Assembly (NCBI GenBank): GCA_003646705.1 | Contig: QMLK01000017.1 | Span: 1-10,220 of the forward strand | Length of the DNA stretch: 10,220 nt | Source: Deltaproteobacteria bacterium | GTDB taxonomy: Bacteria; Desulfobacterota; B13-G15 | Reading direction: 5' to 3' | Part shown: piece after piece, positions 6,630 to 10,220 of the stretch | Position numbering within the stretch: position 1 is the stretch's first letter | Layout: the number at the start of each line of letters is the position of its first letter | Notes under the pieces: model-generated | The model's input: only the letters and a program-made list of their open reading frames with translations | The model's database searches: none | What the model was told of the DNA's origin: nothing | Translations under genes and position numbers: made by a program

Positions 6630-8981
6630 ATGATCTTCATACCGAGGGACAAAAAGGAAAAGCGACCCATCCCCAAGTACCTTCCCATCCTACCCCTGAG
6701 GGGCACGGTGCTGTTTCCCGAGTTGGTGCTGCCCATCATGGTGGGGAGGAAGAAGTCGGTCAAGTTGATCGACGACGCCATGGAAGGGGAGAAACTCATC
6801 GGCGTCCTCACCCAGCACAACTCGGAGATAGAGGACCCTGCCCCCGATGAACTCTACACCATGGGGGTAGCCGCCCAGCTGGTCAGGGTGGTCAGGGAGC
6901 TGGACGGCACCCAGCGGGTGATAGTACAGGGCCTGGAACGGATCAGGGTGAAGCGGTTCCTGCAGTCAGATCCCTATTACGTGGCGGAGGTGGAGGTATT
7001 GCCTGTGGGGACGGTCTACGACGTGGAGGTGGAGGCCCTCACTCGCAACCTCAAGGCCCTCTTCCAGAAGGCTGTGGAGCTGGCCTCTTACCTGAGCAAC
7101 GAGCTCAAGAACATGGTGATGAACGTCAAGGACCCGAGCGTCCTGGCCGACCTCATCGCCGCCAACCTCAACATAAAGGTCCAGGAAAAACAGGAGGTGC
7201 TGGAACTGCTGGACCTCAAGGCACGGCTCAACAAGGTCCACTTCATCCTCACTCGAGAGGTCCAGATCCTGGAGCTCGGCAACAAGATCCAGTCCCAGGT
7301 GAAGGAGGACATAGACAAGGCCCAAAGGGAGTACTACCTGAGGGAGCAGCTCAAGGCCATAAAGCGCGAGCTCGGCGAAGCCGATGACCACACCGCCGAG
7401 ATCAAGGAGCTCCGCGAGAAGATCGAGAAGGCCCAGATGCCGGAGGAGGCCAAAAAGGCCGCCGAGAAGGAGCTGGACAGGCTGAGCAAGATGCCCCCTG
7501 CCTCGGCCGAGTACACCGTGGCCAGGACCTACCTGGATTGGCTCGTGGAACTACCCTGGGCCAAGGGCACCGAGGACAACCTCGACATCGCCAACGCCCG
7601 ACGAATCTTGGACGAGGACCATTATGACTTGGAGAAGGTCAAGAAGAGGATCCTTGAGTATCTGGCCGTCCGCAAGCTCAAAAAGGATATGAAGGGCCCC
7701 ATCCTCTGCTTCGTCGGGCCCCCCGGTGTGGGCAAGACCTCCCTCGGTCGCTCCATCGCCAGGGCCATGGGGAGGAAGTTCATCCGCATATCCTTGGGAG
7801 GCATAAGGGACGAGGCCGAGATCAGGGGACACCGGCGGACCTACGTGGGGGCCTTGCCCGGGAGGATCATCCAGGGGATAAAGCGCGCCGGGACCAACAA
7901 CCCCGTCTTCATGCTGGACGAGGTGGACAAGATCGGGACCGACTTCCGCGGCGACCCGGCTTCGGCCCTGCTGGAGGTGCTGGACCCTGAACAGAACCAC
8001 GCCTTCTCTGACCACTACATAGACGTACCCTTCGACCTCTCCAAGGTGATGTTCATCACCACGGCCAACATCCTCGACACCATCCCTCCGGCCTTGAAGG
8101 ACCGAATGGAGGTGTTGGAGCTGCCTGGGTACTCCGACGACGAGAAGCTGATGATCGCGAAACAACACCTCATACCGAAGCAGCTCGAGGAGCACGGTCT
8201 AACGCCTGAAAACCTGCAGTTCGAGGACGAGGCCATCCTTGGCATCATCCACTCCTACACCCGGGAGGCAGGGGTGAGGAACCTCGAACGGGAGATAGCG
8301 GCCATCTGCCGGGCGGTGGCCAAGGACGTGGCAGAGGGAAAGAACGACAAGGTGGTGGTGAAGAAGGAGACGCTGCACAAGTTCCTCGGCCCGGAGAAAT
8401 TCTACCCCGAGGTGGCTGAACGGATCTTCACCCCTGGGATAGCCACAGGGTTGGCCTGGACCCCCACGGGGGGGGACATCATCTTCATAGAGGCCACCAA
8501 GATGAAGGGCGAAAAGGGCCTGACCCTTACGGGACAGCTCGGAGACGTGATGAAGGAGTCGGCCCAGGCAGCCTTGAGCTACGTGCGCTCCAAGGCCAAG
8601 GAGCTCGGGATAGATGAAGACTTCTACTCCAAGACCGACATCCACATCCACGTCCCCGCAGGGGCCATCCCCAAGGACGGCCCCTCGGCAGGGGTGGCCA
8701 TGTTCGTGGCCTTGATCTCGCTCCTGACCGATCGCCCCGTCCGCAGCGATGTGGCCATGACCGGTGAGATCACCCTCCGAGGACAGATCCTCCCCGTGGG
8801 AGGTATAAAGGAGAAGGTCTTGGCCGGCAGGCGTGCCGGCATCAAGACCATCATACTGCCCAAGCGCAACGAAAAGGACCTCGAGGAGCTCTCCGACCAC
8901 GTGAAGGAGGGGCTGGAGTTCAAGTTCGTACAGCGGATGGATGAGGTGGTGGACATCGCCCTGGTGAAGGACGGCAATTGA
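6630..8981 (+). CDS. lon: ATP-dependent protease Lon (LonA type)
   Basis: This cytoplasmic AAA+ serine protease unfolds and degrades misfolded and regulatory proteins. Its 783 residues match the usual LonA length of about 780-800. The N-terminal substrate-binding domain begins at 'LPILPLRGTVLFP' (about 19-220) and is followed by the long helical region with 'REYYLREQLKAIKRELGE'. The ATPase has Walker A 'GPPGVGKT' (363-370, Lys369), Walker B 'VFMLDEVDK', and the 'GGIRDEAEIRGHRRTYVGA' stretch. The protease domain has 'PKDGPSAG' with catalytic Ser686 and 'GGIKEKVLAG' with catalytic Lys729; the 43-residue spacing equals that of E. coli Ser679 and Lys722. All key residues are present. AAGGAGG (6620-6626) lies only three bases from the ATG, closer than usual, but the N-terminus fits the family. 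The stop overlaps the next ATG by one base. Confidence 0.97.
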   Translation: MIFIPRDKKEKRPIPKYLPILPLRGTVLFPELVLPIMVGRKKSVKLIDDAMEGEKLIGVLTQHNSEIEDPAPDELYTMGVAAQLVRVVRELDGTQRVIVQGLERIRVKRFLQSDPYYVAEVEVLPVGTVYDVEVEALTRNLKALFQKAVELASYLSNELKNMVMNVKDPSVLADLIAANLNIKVQEKQEVLELLDLKARLNKVHFILTREVQILELGNKIQSQVKEDIDKAQREYYLREQLKAIKRELGEADDHTAEIKELREKIEKAQMPEEAKKAAEKELDRLSKMPPASAEYTVARTYLDWLVELPWAKGTEDNLDIANARRILDEDHYDLEKVKKRILEYLAVRKLKKDMKGPILCFVGPPGVGKTSLGRSIARAMGRKFIRISLGGIRDEAEIRGHRRTYVGALPGRIIQGIKRAGTNNPVFMLDEVDKIGTDFRGDPASALLEVLDPEQNHAFSDHYIDVPFDLSKVMFITTANILDTIPPALKDRMEVLELPGYSDDEKLMIAKQHLIPKQLEEHGLTPENLQFEDEAILGIIHSYTREAGVRNLEREIAAICRAVAKDVAEGKNDKVVVKKETLHKFLGPEKFYPEVAERIFTPGIATGLAWTPTGGDIIFIEATKMKGEKGLTLTGQLGDVMKESAQAALSYVRSKAKELGIDEDFYSKTDIHIHVPAGAIPKDGPSAGVAMFVALISLLTDRPVRSDVAMTGEITLRGQILPVGGIKEKVLAGRRAGIKTIILPKRNEKDLEELSDHVKEGLEFKFVQRMDEVVDIALVKDGN

Positions 8982-10192
8982 TGCGGATACTGCTCTTCGC
9001 GGGCAAGGGCGGGGTCGGAAAGACCAGCATCGCAGCCGCTACAGGCCTGGCTGCCGCCGGACGGGGTTATCGAACCATCGTCATCTCCCTGGACAGCGCC
9101 CACAACCTCTCGGATTCCTTCGAGTTGTCAGGGGAGCTCTTCGAGGTAAAGGGAGAGCCCGTCAAGGTCCGCCCCAACCTGTGGATCCAGGAGATAGACG
9201 TCCAGGAGGAGATAAAACGCCATTGGGGCGAGGTCCACAGCTACATCGCCGCCCTCTTCCGCGCCTCGGGGGTAAAGGAGATCCTGGCCGAGGAACTGGC
9301 CATCCTGCCGGGCATGGAAGAGGTAAGCGGGTTGCTCTACATCAACAGCTACGCCCGCAAGGGATCTTATGACCTCATCGTGCTCGACTGCGCCCCCACC
9401 GGGGAGGCCATCCGCTTTGTGAGCCTGCCCACCATCTTGGAGTGGTACATGAAGAAGTTCTTCAACCTCGAGAGGAAACTGGCCAAGGTGGTGGGGCCCT
9501 TCGTGGAGAGGATCTACAACGTCCCCATGCCTGAGGACAGCTGCTTCGACTCGATAGAGTCCCTGTTCAACAGGCTCGAAGGGGTGGAGGAGCTGCTCTC
9601 GGACTCCAAGGTCACATCGGTGAGGCTGGTGACCAATCCGGAAAAGATCGTGGTAAAGGAAACTCAAAGGGCCTTCCTCTACTTCTCCCTTTACGGTCTA
9701 TGTGTCGACGGTGTGATCGTCAACAAGGTCTTCCCCCCGGAGACCTCGGACCTCTTCCTGAAGGAATGGCAAGCGCTGCAGGGCAAATACATATCCGAAC
9801 TCGAGAGCTACTTCTCACCGGTGCCGGTCTTCAGGCTGCCCCTGTACCAACGGGAGGTAAAGGGGATCAAAGCCCTCCAGGAGCTGGCTCGGGACCTCTA
9901 CGGAGACCACGACCCTGCGGAGGTCTTCCATCCAGAGCCCCCCTACCGCTTCGCCAAGGACGACGGCCATTACCTCCTCCGGATAAAGTTGCCCTTCGTC
10001 ACCAAGGAAGAGGTGGAATTGAGCAAAAGGGGCGATGAGCTTATAATCAAGGTGGGGGTCTTCAAACGCCATGTCATCTTGCCCAAGAACATGGCTACCC
10101 TTACCCCCCAGGGGGCGAAGATAGAGGGGAAGACCCTCACCATCAAGTTCGGAGGTAAGGAAGATGGCCAAGGCAAAGAGAGGCGCCGCTAA
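8981..10192 (+). CDS. ArsA/Get3-family ATPase with C-terminal Hsp20-like domain
   Basis: The protein has 403 residues when started at the ATG at 8981, whose A is the last base of the lon stop (TGATG). The TTG at 8978 would add only one residue and is less likely. The signature P-loop 'GKGGVGKT' (8-15, Lys9 and Lys14) opens the protein. 'DSAHNLSDSF' (Asp38 onwards) takes the place of the family's DPAH switch I, and 'DCAPTGEAIRF' (Asp136 onwards) is the switch II/A-loop region. From about residue 320 to 395 there is an alpha-crystallin-like beta domain ('YLLRIKLPFV', 'DELIIKVGVFKRHVILP', 'LTIKFGG'). ArsA paralogues with this tail occur in several bacterial phyla; their role is not settled and need not be arsenite transport. 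No Get3 CxxC zinc motif is seen and no ars genes are nearby. Placement after lon suggests a part in protein quality control. Confidence 0.92.
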   Translation: MRILLFAGKGGVGKTSIAAATGLAAAGRGYRTIVISLDSAHNLSDSFELSGELFEVKGEPVKVRPNLWIQEIDVQEEIKRHWGEVHSYIAALFRASGVKEILAEELAILPGMEEVSGLLYINSYARKGSYDLIVLDCAPTGEAIRFVSLPTILEWYMKKFFNLERKLAKVVGPFVERIYNVPMPEDSCFDSIESLFNRLEGVEELLSDSKVTSVRLVTNPEKIVVKETQRAFLYFSLYGLCVDGVIVNKVFPPETSDLFLKEWQALQGKYISELESYFSPVPVFRLPLYQREVKGIKALQELARDLYGDHDPAEVFHPEPPYRFAKDDGHYLLRIKLPFVTKEEVELSKRGDELIIKVGVFKRHVILPKNMATLTPQGAKIEGKTLTIKFGGKEDGQGKERRR

Positions 10193-10220
10193 GAAGCCCA
10201 TCCCCCCTTGCCCCATCGCC
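10164..10220 (+). CDS. Start of an unidentified gene, 3' truncated by the window
   Basis: An ATG at 10164 opens a frame that runs to the window end (19 codons). The peptide starts with a basic stretch (MAKAKRGAAKK) and then has a proline-rich part with one cysteine (PIPPCPIA). GGAGG at 10151-10155 lies eight bases upstream, a well-placed ribosome site inside the end of the ATPase gene. The frame overlaps the ATPase stop by 29 bases. Overlapping starts are the rule in this region, so the frame is probably real and part of the lon operon. Too little is present to name a family. Confidence 0.55.
   Translation, partial: MAKAKRGAAKKPIPPCPIA

Noticed and set aside
6626..6635. Perfect palindrome GATCATGATC centred on the lon start codon
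   Set aside because: It is only ten bases long, arises from ordinary SD-start-codon context, and has no second copy nearby. It may well be chance.
8978..8980. TTG as start of the ArsA-like ATPase
   Set aside because: It adds one residue before an ATG that forms the same TGATG junction used at the VWA gene; the ATG is preferred.

Overview
The window is bacterial DNA, moderately GC-rich by eye and almost fully coding. All supported genes lie on the + strand. Strong AGGAGG-type ribosome binding sites, a LonA-type Lon protease, and DUF4388 and roadblock proteins argue for a bacterium. Arginine is often AGG and isoleucine often ATA, a habit common in thermophiles. The gene set would suit a Desulfobacterota-like or similar deep bacterial lineage, but the window holds no marker that fixes the phylum, so this is a weak inference. 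No RNA gene, insertion sequence, CRISPR array or long non-coding stretch was seen.

Region 1 (1-2830) is a tight run of four signalling genes with gaps of 7 to 21 bases. They are a DUF4388 protein with a degenerate roadblock-like tail (5' end cut by the window), a small roadblock/LC7-like protein, a three-part DUF4388 plus winged-helix protein, and a membrane Cache-HAMP receptor with no output domain. Together they look like a sensory module of the kind that serves small Ras-like (MglA-type) GTPases, but no GTPase is in view.

Region 2 (2831-6545) starts with a 108-base leader. It continues with three genes joined by overlapping stop and start codons: a MoxR-type AAA+ ATPase with an unusual Cys/His cluster, a stand-alone GXGXG beta-helix protein, and a von Willebrand A (VWA) protein with an intact metal site and a degenerate zincin-like N-terminal part. 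MoxR ATPase plus VWA protein is a known pairing for chaperone or metal-insertion work. The GXGXG protein as a third partner is the most unusual part of the window and the best candidate for an undescribed system. The leader can fold so that the ATPase start codon is paired.

Region 3 (6546-10220) has a short promoter-like leader with a perfect 7-base inverted repeat. It is followed by lon, then by an ArsA/Get3-like ATPase fused to a C-terminal Hsp20-like domain (overlapping lon by one base), then by the first 19 codons of another gene that overlaps the ATPase. This block looks like a proteostasis operon.
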